Shown: in pieces, positions 44,419-52,333 of the stretch
Layout of the letters: each line of letters opens with the position of its first letter
Position numbering within the stretch: the stretch's first letter is position 1
Assembly (NCBI GenBank): GCA_046351135.1
Contig: JAXLZA010000013.1
Coordinates: 1 to 64,000 of the forward strand
Length of the DNA: 64,000 nt
Source: UBA4427 sp046351135
Lineage (GTDB): Bacteria > Myxococcota_A > UBA9160 > UBA4427
Direction: 5' to 3'
The notes under the pieces: generated by a model
Database searches by the model: none
Told to the model about the DNA's origin: nothing
The model's input: only the letters and a program-made list of their open reading frames with translations
Translations under genes and position numbers: made by a program

Positions 44419-45459
44419 TCATCGATCCGCGCGGCGCCAGGCCTCGACGATCGGGGCGAGCTCCGTCGGCGTCGCGCCGTGGAGGATCACGCCGTCGCAG
44501 CCGAGGGCGAGCTGGCCTCGGATCGCCTCGACGCACTGCGCGGGGCTGCCGGTCGCCGAATGGCGGAGCCAGTCGGCCGGGATCAGCGTCGCGATGTGCT
44601 CGAGCTGCGCGGTCGTCGCGACGACGTCGATGCCGCCGCGAAAGGTCGAGATCATCGGGTCCGCGCGGAAGCGCGCGAGGACGGCGGGATCCCAGCCGTT
44701 GGTGCGGACCAGCAGGTCGCCGTAGCCCTGGAGATAGGTCGCGAGGCGGCCGACCGACTTCATCAGCCGGCGATCCTCGGAGAGGTGGTCGCCGATCGTC
44801 GCGAAGCAGGACCAGACCTTGACCCGCGCCGGGTCGCGGCCGGCCTTCTCCGCCGACTCCTTCACGATCCGCACGGCCTTCGCCGTCGTCTCCTCGGTGA
44901 AGTAGGTATGCAGCACGACCTCGTCGAAGCAGCGACCGGCGAGGGCGAGGGAGTTCGGGCCGAAGGCGCAGAGCAGGAGCGGGACCTCGTCTGCGACGTT
45001 CGGCCCGAGCTGCAGATACGGAAACTTCCCGACCGGCCCGTCGTGGCCGATCACCGCCTCGCCGCGCAGCAGCCGCCGCGTCAGCTTCGCGAAGTCCTCG
45101 AGCTGGGCCGTCGTGATCGGCGGGATGCCGTAGGCGCGCTGCATCGCGACGATGCCGCGTCCGACGCCGAGCACGAAGCGGCCGCCGGTCAGCCCGTGCA
45201 TGGTCAGCGCGTAGCCGGCGGTCACGATCGGATGGCGCGTGTTGTGGTTGGTCGCGGCGGTCGCGATGCGGATGCGTTCGGTGACGGCGCCGGCGGCGCC
45301 GGAGAGCGTCCCGATCTCCTTCGAGTTGTAGCGCTCGGAGAGGAAGGCCGTGCCGAAGCCCATCGCCTCGCCCTGGCGCACCTCCTCGATCAGGTCGCGG
45401 GGCGACTTCGGCTGGCCGGCTAGGGCGTAGAAGCCGAGCTCTTCGAGGATGCGGGTCAT
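44419..45459 (-). CDS. LLM-class F420-dependent oxidoreductase, TIGR03857-like
   Basis: A 346-residue luciferase-like protein: ELGFYALAGQPKSPRDLIEE, FGTAFLSERYNSKEIGTL and GGRFVLGVGRGIVAMQRAYG fit the TIGR03857-type F420-dependent group described mainly from actinobacteria. It is the last gene of a minus-strand operon with the DDN-like deazaflavin protein and a SnoaL-fold protein, which supports F420 use. Substrate unknown. Confidence 0.88.
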   Translation of the reverse strand: MTRILEELGFYALAGQPKSPRDLIEEVRQGEAMGFGTAFLSERYNSKEIGTLSGAAGAVTERIRIATAATNHNTRHPIVTAGYALTMHGLTGGRFVLGVGRGIVAMQRAYGIPPITTAQLEDFAKLTRRLLRGEAVIGHDGPVGKFPYLQLGPNVADEVPLLLCAFGPNSLALAGRCFDEVVLHTYFTEETTAKAVRIVKESAEKAGRDPARVKVWSCFATIGDHLSEDRRLMKSVGRLATYLQGYGDLLVRTNGWDPAVLARFRADPMISTFRGGIDVVATTAQLEHIATLIPADWLRHSATGSPAQCVEAIRGQLALGCDGVILHGATPTELAPIVEAWRRADR

Positions 45460-45531
45460 CGGGCGGTCTCCCTTTTCGGTTCCGGACTCGAGGATGGACG
45501 GCGGGCCCGCGCGTCGGCCGGGCCGTGCCGG

Positions 45532-45960
45532 TCAAGCGGGTCGCAGGACGGCGCGCGATCCGAGCTCCGCATGGAGCCGGAGTGTGCGGTGGCGGCTCCG
45601 CCAGCCCGCGCGCGTCCGCACGAGCACGTCCGTGTATTCGCCCATCATCTCGTAGGTCGTGTCGGCGAGCTCGCGCGTCCCACGGTGGAACGCGCGGACG
45701 TAGACGGCGCTGCGGGCTTCGTCGCCGGCGAGCTCGATGCGATAGTTGCCGAGGAGATGCTGGGTCGGGCCACAGCCCTCGAGATAGGGCCGCAGGCGCC
45801 CCAGATATTCCTCGAACGAGCGGGTCGTCCACTCCCCCGCGTCGTAGACGAGATCGGGCGTGAAGACCTCCTCGAGCAGCCGCCAGTCGCGCGTGTCGAG
45901 CGCGGTCGAATAGCGGGCGAGCAGGGCGAGGATCTCGAGGTCGTCGCGGGCAGGTTCCAG
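45532..45960 (-). CDS. SnoaL/NTF2-fold protein with probable CTG start
   Basis: A 142-residue SnoaL-like protein: DDLEILALLARYSTALDTRD, LVYDAGEW, and TTYEMMGEYTDVLVRTRAGW. No in-frame ATG, GTG or TTG lies between the previous gene and the first conserved helix. A CTG at 45960 preceded by GGGAGG 8 bp away fits best. The gap to the DDN-like gene is 17 bp, so the operon runs DDN-like, SnoaL, LLM. Role unknown. Confidence 0.76.
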   Translation of the reverse strand: MEPARDDLEILALLARYSTALDTRDWRLLEEVFTPDLVYDAGEWTTRSFEEYLGRLRPYLEGCGPTQHLLGNYRIELAGDEARSAVYVRAFHRGTRELADTTYEMMGEYTDVLVRTRAGWRSRHRTLRLHAELGSRAVLRPA

Positions 45961-45977
45961 CGCGGGATCCTCCCGAC

Positions 45978-46445
45978 CTAGCGCGGCTCGCAGACGAAGA
46001 CCGGGATGTTGCGGTCGGTCCGCGCCTGGTAGTCGTCGTACTCGTGGTAGTGCTTCACGCAGATGGGCCAGAGGCGCGCCTTCTCGGCGTCGTCGACCTG
46101 ACGGGCGCGCATCCGGATCTTCTTGCCCATGTATTCGATCGTCACGTCGGGGTTCTTCTGGATGCTCTTGACCCAGACCGGCGACTTCGGCGCGCCACCC
46201 TGGGAGCCGACGACGATGACCCCCGACTCGACGCCGTCCTTCAGCGGGACGTACATCAGCGGCACCGTCCGGTCCTGGCCCGTCTTCGCGCCCTTCATCG
46301 TGACGAGCATGACGGGACGGCCCTGGAAGGTCCCCATGAGGCGGCCGCCCGTCAGCCGGTAGACGAAGACGTTCAGCTTCGAGAAGGGCTTGATGAACTG
46401 GCGCAGCCGCTTGTACTCGACGTCCGTCATCGGATTCTGGGCCAT
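45978..46445 (-). CDS. nitroreductase-family deazaflavin-dependent oxidoreductase (DDN/DUF385)
   Basis: A 155-residue split-beta-barrel protein of the DDN/Rv3547 family: FIKPFSKLNVFVYRLTGGRL, MLVTMKGAKTGQDRTVPLMYV, VVVGSQGGAPKSPVWV and HYHEYDDYQARTDRNIPVF. It should use coenzyme F420 to reduce quinones or other small compounds. It heads an operon with a SnoaL protein and an F420-type LLM enzyme. Confidence 0.9.
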   Translation of the reverse strand: MAQNPMTDVEYKRLRQFIKPFSKLNVFVYRLTGGRLMGTFQGRPVMLVTMKGAKTGQDRTVPLMYVPLKDGVESGVIVVGSQGGAPKSPVWVKSIQKNPDVTIEYMGKKIRMRARQVDDAEKARLWPICVKHYHEYDDYQARTDRNIPVFVCEPR

Positions 46446-46534
46446 GGATCGCGCTCCTTTCGAGCAAGGCGCCCCGGGCGGGGCGACGCGCGCGAGTCTA
46501 GCGGCGACCTCGTCTCCGCCGATAGGCTCTCCCG

Positions 46535-47626
46535 ATGCCGAGCCCCATTTCGACCCGCCGGATCCAGACCCGCAGCCTCACGTTCGAGCTGAAGGAGGCC
46601 GGTGTCGGCCGGCCGGGCGAAGATCCCGTCCTCCTGCTCCACGGCTTCCCGCAGACCTCCCACATGTGGCGCCACCAGATCCCGGTGCTCGCCGAGCAGT
46701 ACGAGGTCTACGCGCCCGACACCCGCGGCTACGGCGGCACCGACAAGCCGCGGGTCCGGGTGACCCGCGACCTGCTCGCCCGGGACGTCGTCGACCTGCT
46801 CGACGCCCTCGAGATCCCGCGCGTCCGCCTCGTCGGCCACGACTGGGGCGGCATCATCGCCGCGGCCGTCGCGCTCAAGCATCCCGACCGCGTCAGCCGC
46901 CTCTGCCTGATCGACACCCTCGTCTCCGTCTGGATCACCTGGGGCATCCACGGCTACTGGTTCAAGTGCGAGCCCGAGGCCGAACGGTTCTTCGAGCAGC
47001 ACCACGAGGCCTTCATCCGCTCGGTCTTCGCGAACGGCCCGCGCCCCTACGGCGGTCCGCCCGAATCGCCCTGGGCGCCCGTCGACGGGGCCGAGGGGAG
47101 CAGCGCGCTCGCCCAGTTCGACATGACGAAGGCCTTCTCGCCCGCCGACGTCGATCATTATGCGGCGGCCTTCTCCGACCCCGGCGCCTGGTTTCACGCC
47201 GTCGAGTACTACCGCCATGCGCTCCCGTTCCACGTCGCGAAGCCCGATCCCGCCGCGCGCGACGGCGTGCGCTTCGAGTTCCGCTCGAATCCGCAGGTCG
47301 CGGCGATGTGGAAGCATCCGGGCCTGCTCTTCTCGCATCCGGAGTGGGCGACGAGCTTCATGGTCTTCGCGCCGGAGGACTGGCACCTGCGTTATGCGGG
47401 GCCGACCTGCTACCTGTTCAGCCCGTTCCTGGTCCCGCAGGCCTTCGTGGACGGAAAGCTCCCGCCCGACGACTACGTCCCGAGCGGGAATCCGTACGCG
47501 GACTCGTTCGCACACCACTTCCCCGATCTGCGCACGCGCGGCGCGCTGTCGGGGCACTTCATTCCGGAGGAGGCGCCGGAGCGGACGAACGAGGTGTTGC
47601 TGGAGTTCCTGGCGGGGAGGATTTGA
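46535..47626 (+). CDS. alpha/beta-hydrolase, epoxide-hydrolase/dehalogenase-like
   Basis: A 363-residue hydrolase: LLLHGFPQTSHMWRHQ (oxyanion hole), PDTRGYGGTDKP, and nucleophile Asp in GHDWGG. The cap region contains YYRHALPFH. The catalytic histidine is probably in SGHFIPEEAPE. The Asp nucleophile points to epoxides or haloacids as substrates. It lies next to the DDN-like gene on the opposite strand and just upstream of the BrnT-BrnA pair. Confidence 0.88.
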   Translation: MPSPISTRRIQTRSLTFELKEAGVGRPGEDPVLLLHGFPQTSHMWRHQIPVLAEQYEVYAPDTRGYGGTDKPRVRVTRDLLARDVVDLLDALEIPRVRLVGHDWGGIIAAAVALKHPDRVSRLCLIDTLVSVWITWGIHGYWFKCEPEAERFFEQHHEAFIRSVFANGPRPYGGPPESPWAPVDGAEGSSALAQFDMTKAFSPADVDHYAAAFSDPGAWFHAVEYYRHALPFHVAKPDPAARDGVRFEFRSNPQVAAMWKHPGLLFSHPEWATSFMVFAPEDWHLRYAGPTCYLFSPFLVPQAFVDGKLPPDDYVPSGNPYADSFAHHFPDLRTRGALSGHFIPEEAPERTNEVLLEFLAGRI

Positions 47627-47633
47627 CGAGAGC

Positions 47634-47662
47634 TTGATGGCGATTCCATGGAACTGTATGTA
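47634..47662 (+). promoter_or_regulatory. promoter of the brnT-brnA operon
   Basis: TTGATG (47634-47639) and TATGTA (47657-47662) are separated by 17 bp. The -10 lies inside the palindrome below. The transcript would start near 47669, which favours the ATG at 47686 over a GTG at 47668 as the toxin start. Confidence 0.5.
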
Positions 47663-47676
47663 CGATCGTGCATACA
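47655..47676. promoter_or_regulatory. 22-bp palindromic operator of brnT-brnA
   Basis: TGTATG-T-ACGATCGT-G-CATACA is an inverted repeat in which 20 of 22 positions fit perfect symmetry. It overlaps the predicted -10 box. BrnA antitoxins are ribbon-helix-helix repressors that bind such sites with BrnT to silence their own operon. Confidence 0.7.
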
Positions 47677-47685
47677 TTCGATCCG

Positions 47686-47955
47686 ATGGTGCAGTGGGAT
47701 CGTCAGAAGGCGGATGCGAACCGGCTCAAGCATGGGATCGAGCTTGCGGACGTCGTCGTCGCACTCGTCGACGAGTTCGCCATCACGAGGGGCGACGACG
47801 ACGCGGACGAAGAGAGATTCGTCGCGATCGGAATGGACGGGCTCGGCAGGGTCGTCGTCGTGTCCTATGCGTGGCGAGGCGACGACGTTCGGTTGATCTC
47901 GGCGCGACGAGCAACCCCCCGCGAGCGAAGGCTCTACGAAGGTCGTCGACGATGA
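47686..47955 (+). CDS. brnT: BrnT-family toxin
   Basis: An 89-residue BrnT toxin. Family signatures: QWDRQKADANRLKHGI at the N-terminus, DEERFVAIGMDGLGRVVVV in the middle and RLISARRATPRERRLYEGRR at the end. BrnT is an RNase-like toxin that stops translation under stress. It appears complete. The ATG at 47686 fits the family length; a GTG at 47668 lies inside the operator. The antitoxin gene follows after 12 bp. Confidence 0.92.
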   Translation: MVQWDRQKADANRLKHGIELADVVVALVDEFAITRGDDDADEERFVAIGMDGLGRVVVVSYAWRGDDVRLISARRATPRERRLYEGRRR

Positions 47956-47967
47956 AGCGACGAGGCC

Positions 47968-48294
47968 ATGAAGAAATACTACGACTTCAGCAAGGGTAGG
48001 CGCGGCGCGGTCATTCCGAGCCAGCCAGGCAAGACCCGAATCACGATTCGGATCGACGACGATGTCCTCGACTGGTTCCGAGAGCAGGTCAATGCCGCCG
48101 GCGGCGGGAACTATCAGACGATGATGAACCAGGCATTGCGGAACTTCATGGAAGGAAGATCCGACGCCGGCGAAGCAGGGTTCGAAGAGACGCTCCGGCG
48201 AGTCCTCAGCGAGGTCCTTCCGGCTTCGGTGAAGCCTCGGTCCGTTCCTCGAAAGAGCACTCGTCGAAAGGGGGCGAGGCGGCCGGCGGGTTGA
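47968..48294 (+). CDS. brnA: BrnA-family antitoxin
   Basis: A 108-residue antitoxin. The N-terminus (KKYYDFSKGRRGAVIPSQPG) fits the toxin-binding part, and TRITIRIDDDVLDWFREQV plus NYQTMMNQALRNFME is a ribbon-helix-helix DNA-binding domain. The last 40 residues are a basic tail (KSTRRKGARRPAG) longer than usual. It should neutralise BrnT and repress the operon through the palindrome upstream. Confidence 0.9.
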   Translation: MKKYYDFSKGRRGAVIPSQPGKTRITIRIDDDVLDWFREQVNAAGGGNYQTMMNQALRNFMEGRSDAGEAGFEETLRRVLSEVLPASVKPRSVPRKSTRRKGARRPAG

Positions 48295-48363
48295 AGGGCC
48301 GCGACGCCCCATCGGACGGCACCGCTGCCGCGAGCCGTGTCGCCGGTCGAGCCGACTCCCGCC

Positions 48364-49314
48364 TCAGCCCAGCCTCTTCCTCAAGATCGTCACGATCTCC
48401 TCCGCATTCCTTCGCGAAGGCTCCGCGCTCGGCACGAAGGCCGAGCCGTGGAACGTCCCCGCGTAGTTGTGGAGCTCGACCGAGATGCCGGCCTCGAGCA
48501 TCGCCATCGCATAGCGGAGGCCTTCGTCGCGGAGCGGGTCGAACTCCATCGTCGAGACGTAGGCGGGCGGGAGGCCTACGAGCTGCTTCACGGTCGCGCG
48601 GGCCGGGGCGGCGTAGATCGAGGGGACGCCCTCGTGGCTCGCGCCGAGGTAGTGCTTCCAGCTCCAGACGGCGTTCGGGCGGTTCCAGAAGGGCGTGTCC
48701 TGGAAGGCCATCATCGAGGGCGTGTCGAGGCGGTCGTCGAGCTCGGGGATCTCGAGCAGCTGGAAGCAGATCGCCGGGCCGCCCTTGTCCCGGGCCATCA
48801 GGGCGAGGCCCGCGGCGAGGCCGCCGCCCGCGCTCTGGCCGGCGATGGCGAGGCGCTTCGGGTCGATGCCGAGGGCCTTCGCGTTGTCGGCGGTCCAGCG
48901 CAGGCCTGCATAGCAGTCGTCGATCCCGGCCGGGAACGGATGCTCGGGGGCGAGGCGGTAGTCGACGCTGACGACGACGGCGTCGAGGGCGGCGGCGATC
49001 CCGTCGCACCACGGGTCCATCATGTCGAGGGTCCCGAACATGAACCCGCCGCCGTGGATCTCGTAGACGCAGGCGCGTGGCGCGCTCGCGGCGGCCTTCG
49101 GCGTATAGATGCGGAGCGGGACGGCGGGCTGGCTTCCCTGGGCGGGGACCGTCCGATCCTCGCGCCGGATCGCGGGATTCGGCGGCGGGAGCTGCTGGGC
49201 GTCGGCGCGCATCGCGCGCATGGCCTGGATCTTCTCGGCCGTCGAGTAGTCGCCGACGGTCGGGATCGCCGCGAGGTGGGGCAGGAAGTCGGGGTCGTAG
49301 GCGTATTGCGTCAT
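48364..49314 (-). CDS. alpha/beta-hydrolase (HSL-family esterase)
   Basis: A 316-residue esterase: YEIHGGGFMFGTLD, nucleophile in AGQSAGGGLAA, acid in MEFDPLRDEG and His in GTFHGSAF. It is a cytosolic carboxylesterase for short-chain esters. It lies downstream of and on the same strand as the beta-lactamase-fold esterase. Confidence 0.9.
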   Translation of the reverse strand: MTQYAYDPDFLPHLAAIPTVGDYSTAEKIQAMRAMRADAQQLPPPNPAIRREDRTVPAQGSQPAVPLRIYTPKAAASAPRACVYEIHGGGFMFGTLDMMDPWCDGIAAALDAVVVSVDYRLAPEHPFPAGIDDCYAGLRWTADNAKALGIDPKRLAIAGQSAGGGLAAGLALMARDKGGPAICFQLLEIPELDDRLDTPSMMAFQDTPFWNRPNAVWSWKHYLGASHEGVPSIYAAPARATVKQLVGLPPAYVSTMEFDPLRDEGLRYAMAMLEAGISVELHNYAGTFHGSAFVPSAEPSRRNAEEIVTILRKRLG

Positions 49315-49384
49315 GCGGTCGACGATAGCAACGCCGCCGGTGGAGCAATGGGGGCAGTCTTCGGGGGACGGCGTCGAGCGCGGC

Positions 49385-50578
49385 TCAGCGGCCGAGCGCC
49401 CGGTAGAACGCCTCGATCACCGCATAACCCGTCTGCCCGCCGGTCATCGCCGCGCCCATCTTGTTCATGACGAAGCCGAAGCCGACCCGCCGATCGGGGT
49501 CGGCCATGCCGATCGAGCCGCCGGCCCCGGGATGGCCGAAGGCGCGGGGCGACGGCGAGAGGGGCGTCGTGTCGCTGCGGAGCATGAAGCCGAGGCCGTA
49601 GCGCATGGGCATCCCGCCGAGGGTCGCGTCGGGGCCCGCGGCCTGCTCCTCGATCGCCCGGGCGATCGTCTTCTCCTCGAGGATGCGGACGCCGTCGACG
49701 GCGCCGCCGCACGCGAGCGCGCCGTAGATGCGGGCGAGGGCGCGGGCGGTGCCGTGGCCGTTCGCGGCGGGGATCTCCGCGCCCCGCCATGCGCGCTGAT
49801 TGACGCCCCCGACCGGGATCGGCGGGTTGTTGAAGGCCGCACCGACCATCGTCGTCGGGTCGTTCATGTCGTGCAGGAACTGCGCGAGCGGGCCCTTGAG
49901 CCGCGGCGCCGCCTCGGGGCGCTCGCTCTTCGGCGGCAGCAGGCCGCCGATCATGTCGGCGACGCGCGCGTCGTTCGCCGGGTCGAGGCCGATGTGGTAG
50001 TCGGCGCCGAGGGGGATCGCGACGTCCTCGCGGAACATCCGGCCGACGGTCCGGCCGTCGATCCGACGGACGACCTCGCCGACGAGATGGCCGAAGGTGA
50101 CCGGCGAATAGCCGTGCTTCGAGCCGGGCGCCCACCAGGGCTCCGTCTCCGCGATCCCCGCGCAGACCGCGTCCCAGTCGTAGAGGCTCTCCTTCGCCAT
50201 CGGCCGCCGGATCGCCGGGAGCCCCGCCTTGTGGCAGAGCAGCCAGCGCACCGGGATCGACGCCTTGCCGGCCTGGGCGAACTCGGGCCAGTAGCGCGCG
50301 ACCGGCGCGTCGAGGTCGAGGCGGCCCTGCTCGACGAGGCGGTGGGCGCAGATCGTCGTCATGCCCTTCGTCGTCGAGTAGGTGTTCACGATCGTGTCGC
50401 GCCGCCAGGGTCGGGTCCGCTCGCGGTCGACGTGGCCGCCCCAGAGATCGACGACCGGCTCGCCCTCGAGGGTGAAGGCGATCGCGGCCCCGACCTCCTG
50501 CTTCGAGGCGATGCGCTCCTCGAAGACGGCGCGGACGGATTCGAAGCGCGGATCGCAGGTTCCCTGGACGGTGGTCAT
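49385..50578 (-). CDS. beta-lactamase-fold serine hydrolase (EstB-like)
   Basis: A 397-residue serine hydrolase with SxxK in STTKGMTT, the Tyr motif in HGYSPVTFG and HPGAGGS near the C-terminus. These mark family VIII esterases and class C-like enzymes; no signal peptide is present, so it is a cytosolic esterase and not a secreted beta-lactamase. The start was chosen as the ATG at 50578, giving the usual family length. Confidence 0.9.
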   Translation of the reverse strand: MTTVQGTCDPRFESVRAVFEERIASKQEVGAAIAFTLEGEPVVDLWGGHVDRERTRPWRRDTIVNTYSTTKGMTTICAHRLVEQGRLDLDAPVARYWPEFAQAGKASIPVRWLLCHKAGLPAIRRPMAKESLYDWDAVCAGIAETEPWWAPGSKHGYSPVTFGHLVGEVVRRIDGRTVGRMFREDVAIPLGADYHIGLDPANDARVADMIGGLLPPKSERPEAAPRLKGPLAQFLHDMNDPTTMVGAAFNNPPIPVGGVNQRAWRGAEIPAANGHGTARALARIYGALACGGAVDGVRILEEKTIARAIEEQAAGPDATLGGMPMRYGLGFMLRSDTTPLSPSPRAFGHPGAGGSIGMADPDRRVGFGFVMNKMGAAMTGGQTGYAVIEAFYRALGR

Positions 50579-50637
50579 CGGCGGAGCTCCGGGTGGAAGG
50601 TCGCCAGCATGCCATGAGTCGGGGCGGGTCGCTGGCG

Positions 50638-50732
50638 GTCGGGATCGGCGGCGAGGTCGAGGTCGAGGGGGAGGTCGAGGTCGGGATCGGAGTCGGGGGC
50701 GAGGCCAGAATCGGGATCGGCGGCAAGGGGGG
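50638..50732. repeat. low-complexity GGTCGA/GGATCGG repeat
   Basis: A purine-rich run of imperfect hexa- to octamers (ggtcgagg, gggatcgg) in the gap between the divergent EstB-like and TIM-barrel genes. Minus-strand frames across it give Asp/Leu- or Ser/Thr/Pro-rich junk, so it is not coding. It could slip during replication. Confidence 0.6.
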
Positions 50733-50801
50733 CGCGAGGGCGGGCGCCGGAGATCGGGTCTAGAATCGCGCGCGACCCGAAACGCACGGAAAGGAAGCGC
50801 C

Positions 50802-51644
50802 ATGCCCGCCCGCGAAGAGAAGCTCGTCCTCTGCAACGCCACCCTGATCGGCGGCGCCCTCGAGCTCACGCCCGACCAGATGAAGACCATCATCGACGCG
50901 ACCGCCGAGGCGAAGTTCGGCGGCATCTCGCTCTGGGCCTTCCATCAGCACGCGGTCGTCGGCGCGGGCGTGAAGCCGGAGACGGTGAAGGGCTGGATCA
51001 AGGACCGCGGGCTCACGGTCCCGATCGTCGAGTCGCTGATCGGCTGGGAGTCGGGGGATCGCGCGACGATCGAGGCGCAGTGCGGCCCGACGCTCGACTG
51101 CGCGGTCTTCCACGGGGCGAAGGACGTCGCGGGCGTCGTCATGAATCCGACCCTCGACTGGGACGCGGCGACGCGCGGCCTCGCGCTGCTCGGCAAGATG
51201 GCCGCCGATCGCGGGCTGCGGATCTGCATCGAGTGGCTGCCCTGGTCCGGACTCAACGACATCAAGAGCGCGTGGCGGCTGGTCCAGGCGGCGGGCGGCG
51301 AGAACATCGGCCTCGTCGTCGATACCTGGCACTGGCTGCGCCAGCCTGGGGGCCCCGACCTCGCGACCCTGCGCGGCATTCCCGGCAGCCGGATCCACTG
51401 CGTCCAGCTCAACGACACGACCCGCAAGGGCACGGGCGGCGACATGATGATGGAGTCGATGACGAATCGGCTGCTGCCGGGCGACGGCGAGGTCGAGTGG
51501 AAGCCGCTGCTGCAGGCCCTCGACGCGATCGGCGCCGATCCGGTCTGGGCGCCCGAGGTCTTCAACGTCGGGCTCATGCACGAGGGGCCCGTCGCGATGG
51601 CGAAGAAGATCGGTGTCGCGACGCGGAAGGTGCTCGGGCTCTAG
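50802..51644 (+). CDS. sugar phosphate isomerase/epimerase-family TIM barrel
   Basis: A 280-residue AP-endonuclease-2-like TIM barrel. It has KFGGISLWAFHQHAV, a metal-site-like ICIEWLPW, and VVDTWHWLRQPGG. These fit the xylose-isomerase-like family of sugar epimerases and isomerases. A GGAAGG lies upstream of the ATG. Substrate unknown. Confidence 0.86.
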   Translation: MPAREEKLVLCNATLIGGALELTPDQMKTIIDATAEAKFGGISLWAFHQHAVVGAGVKPETVKGWIKDRGLTVPIVESLIGWESGDRATIEAQCGPTLDCAVFHGAKDVAGVVMNPTLDWDAATRGLALLGKMAADRGLRICIEWLPWSGLNDIKSAWRLVQAAGGENIGLVVDTWHWLRQPGGPDLATLRGIPGSRIHCVQLNDTTRKGTGGDMMMESMTNRLLPGDGEVEWKPLLQALDAIGADPVWAPEVFNVGLMHEGPVAMAKKIGVATRKVLGL

Positions 51645-51698
51645 AGCGAGCGGGGCGGTGGCGACCGGGTCGCGAAGTCGCGCCTGCCGATCCGTCCG

Positions 51699-52139
51699 TC
51701 ATCCCCCCATCATCGCGTCGTAGCGGCGCTGCATCTCCTGCGGCGTCACCTTCTCGATCTCGTGCCCGATGTTCCATTCGTGGCCGAACGGATCGCGCAC
51801 CGTCCCGGAGCGTTCGCCGTAGAACTGGTCCGCCGGCGGGCGAACGAGCGTCGCGCCCGCCGCGACCGCGCGCTGGATCACGGCATCGGCGTCGTCGACG
51901 TGGAGATGGAGCGTGAACGACGTCCCGCCGATCGAGGCGGGGCCGTAGATGCCGAACTCCGGGTATTCGTCGGAGAGCATCAGCGTCGATGGGCCGAGGA
52001 GGAGCTCGGCGTGGCCGATGCGGCCGGAAGGCTCGGTGAGCCGGAACTTCTCGGTCGTCCCGAACGCCGCCGCATAGAAGTCGATCGCGCGGGCTGCGTT
52101 GCGCAGGCGCAGATACGGGAACACTTCGTGGATCACCAT
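51699..52139 (-). CDS. VOC-family (glyoxalase/PhnB-like) protein
   Basis: A 146-residue vicinal-oxygen-chelate protein. Segments: VFPYLRLRNAARAIDFYAAA, TLHLHVDDADAVIQRAVAAG and FYGERSGTVRDPFGHEWNIG. It resembles the PhnB-like branch. Such proteins bind a metal and act as glyoxalases, dioxygenases or resistance proteins; the function is open. It converges on the epimerase gene. Confidence 0.87.
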   Translation of the reverse strand: MVIHEVFPYLRLRNAARAIDFYAAAFGTTEKFRLTEPSGRIGHAELLLGPSTLMLSDEYPEFGIYGPASIGGTSFTLHLHVDDADAVIQRAVAAGATLVRPPADQFYGERSGTVRDPFGHEWNIGHEIEKVTPQEMQRRYDAMMGG

Positions 52140-52251
52140 CGGGACGTCCCTCGAGTGGCCGGTCGCGGTCGCGGGAGCGCCGGCGATGCGGAGCGGGCTG
52201 GCGATGGGCGGCGATCGCCCGTCGGAGCGCGGAGGCGACCGGGACCCTAGC

Positions 52252-52333
52252 TCAGGCGCTGGGCGTCGAGATCGGCGTCGCGCTCGTCGCCTCCGGCGGC
52301 TTGCTCGGCTCCCAGGCGCGGCCGCGGCCGTCC
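52252..52333 (-). pseudogene. fragment resembling an NADH dehydrogenase C-terminus
   Basis: In the gap after the ankyrin gene, one minus frame reads GRAWEPSKPPEATSATPIST before a stop. The first 12 residues are identical to the C-terminal peptide of the type II NADH dehydrogenase at 62240-63538 (GRAWEPSKPPEAPKAASPTP), and a 36-bp stretch is identical. The rest of that gene is absent. It looks like a leftover gene end, or one half of a recombination scar. Confidence 0.5.
52288..52323. repeat. 36-bp direct repeat, copy 1
   Basis: Identical over 36 bases to 62267-62302, same orientation, about 10 kb apart. In the minus frame both encode GRAWEPSKPPEA. This copy lies outside any intact gene. Confidence 0.85.

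Noticed and set aside
49385..50578. Antibiotic-resistance beta-lactamase
   Set aside because: It has no signal peptide and has the SxxK/YxP/HPG pattern of family VIII esterases, so an esterase is more likely.
50575..50787. A minus-strand 70-codon frame (Asp/Pro/Leu-rich)
   Set aside because: It runs over the low-complexity repeat, has no ribosome-binding site and no recognisable protein features.
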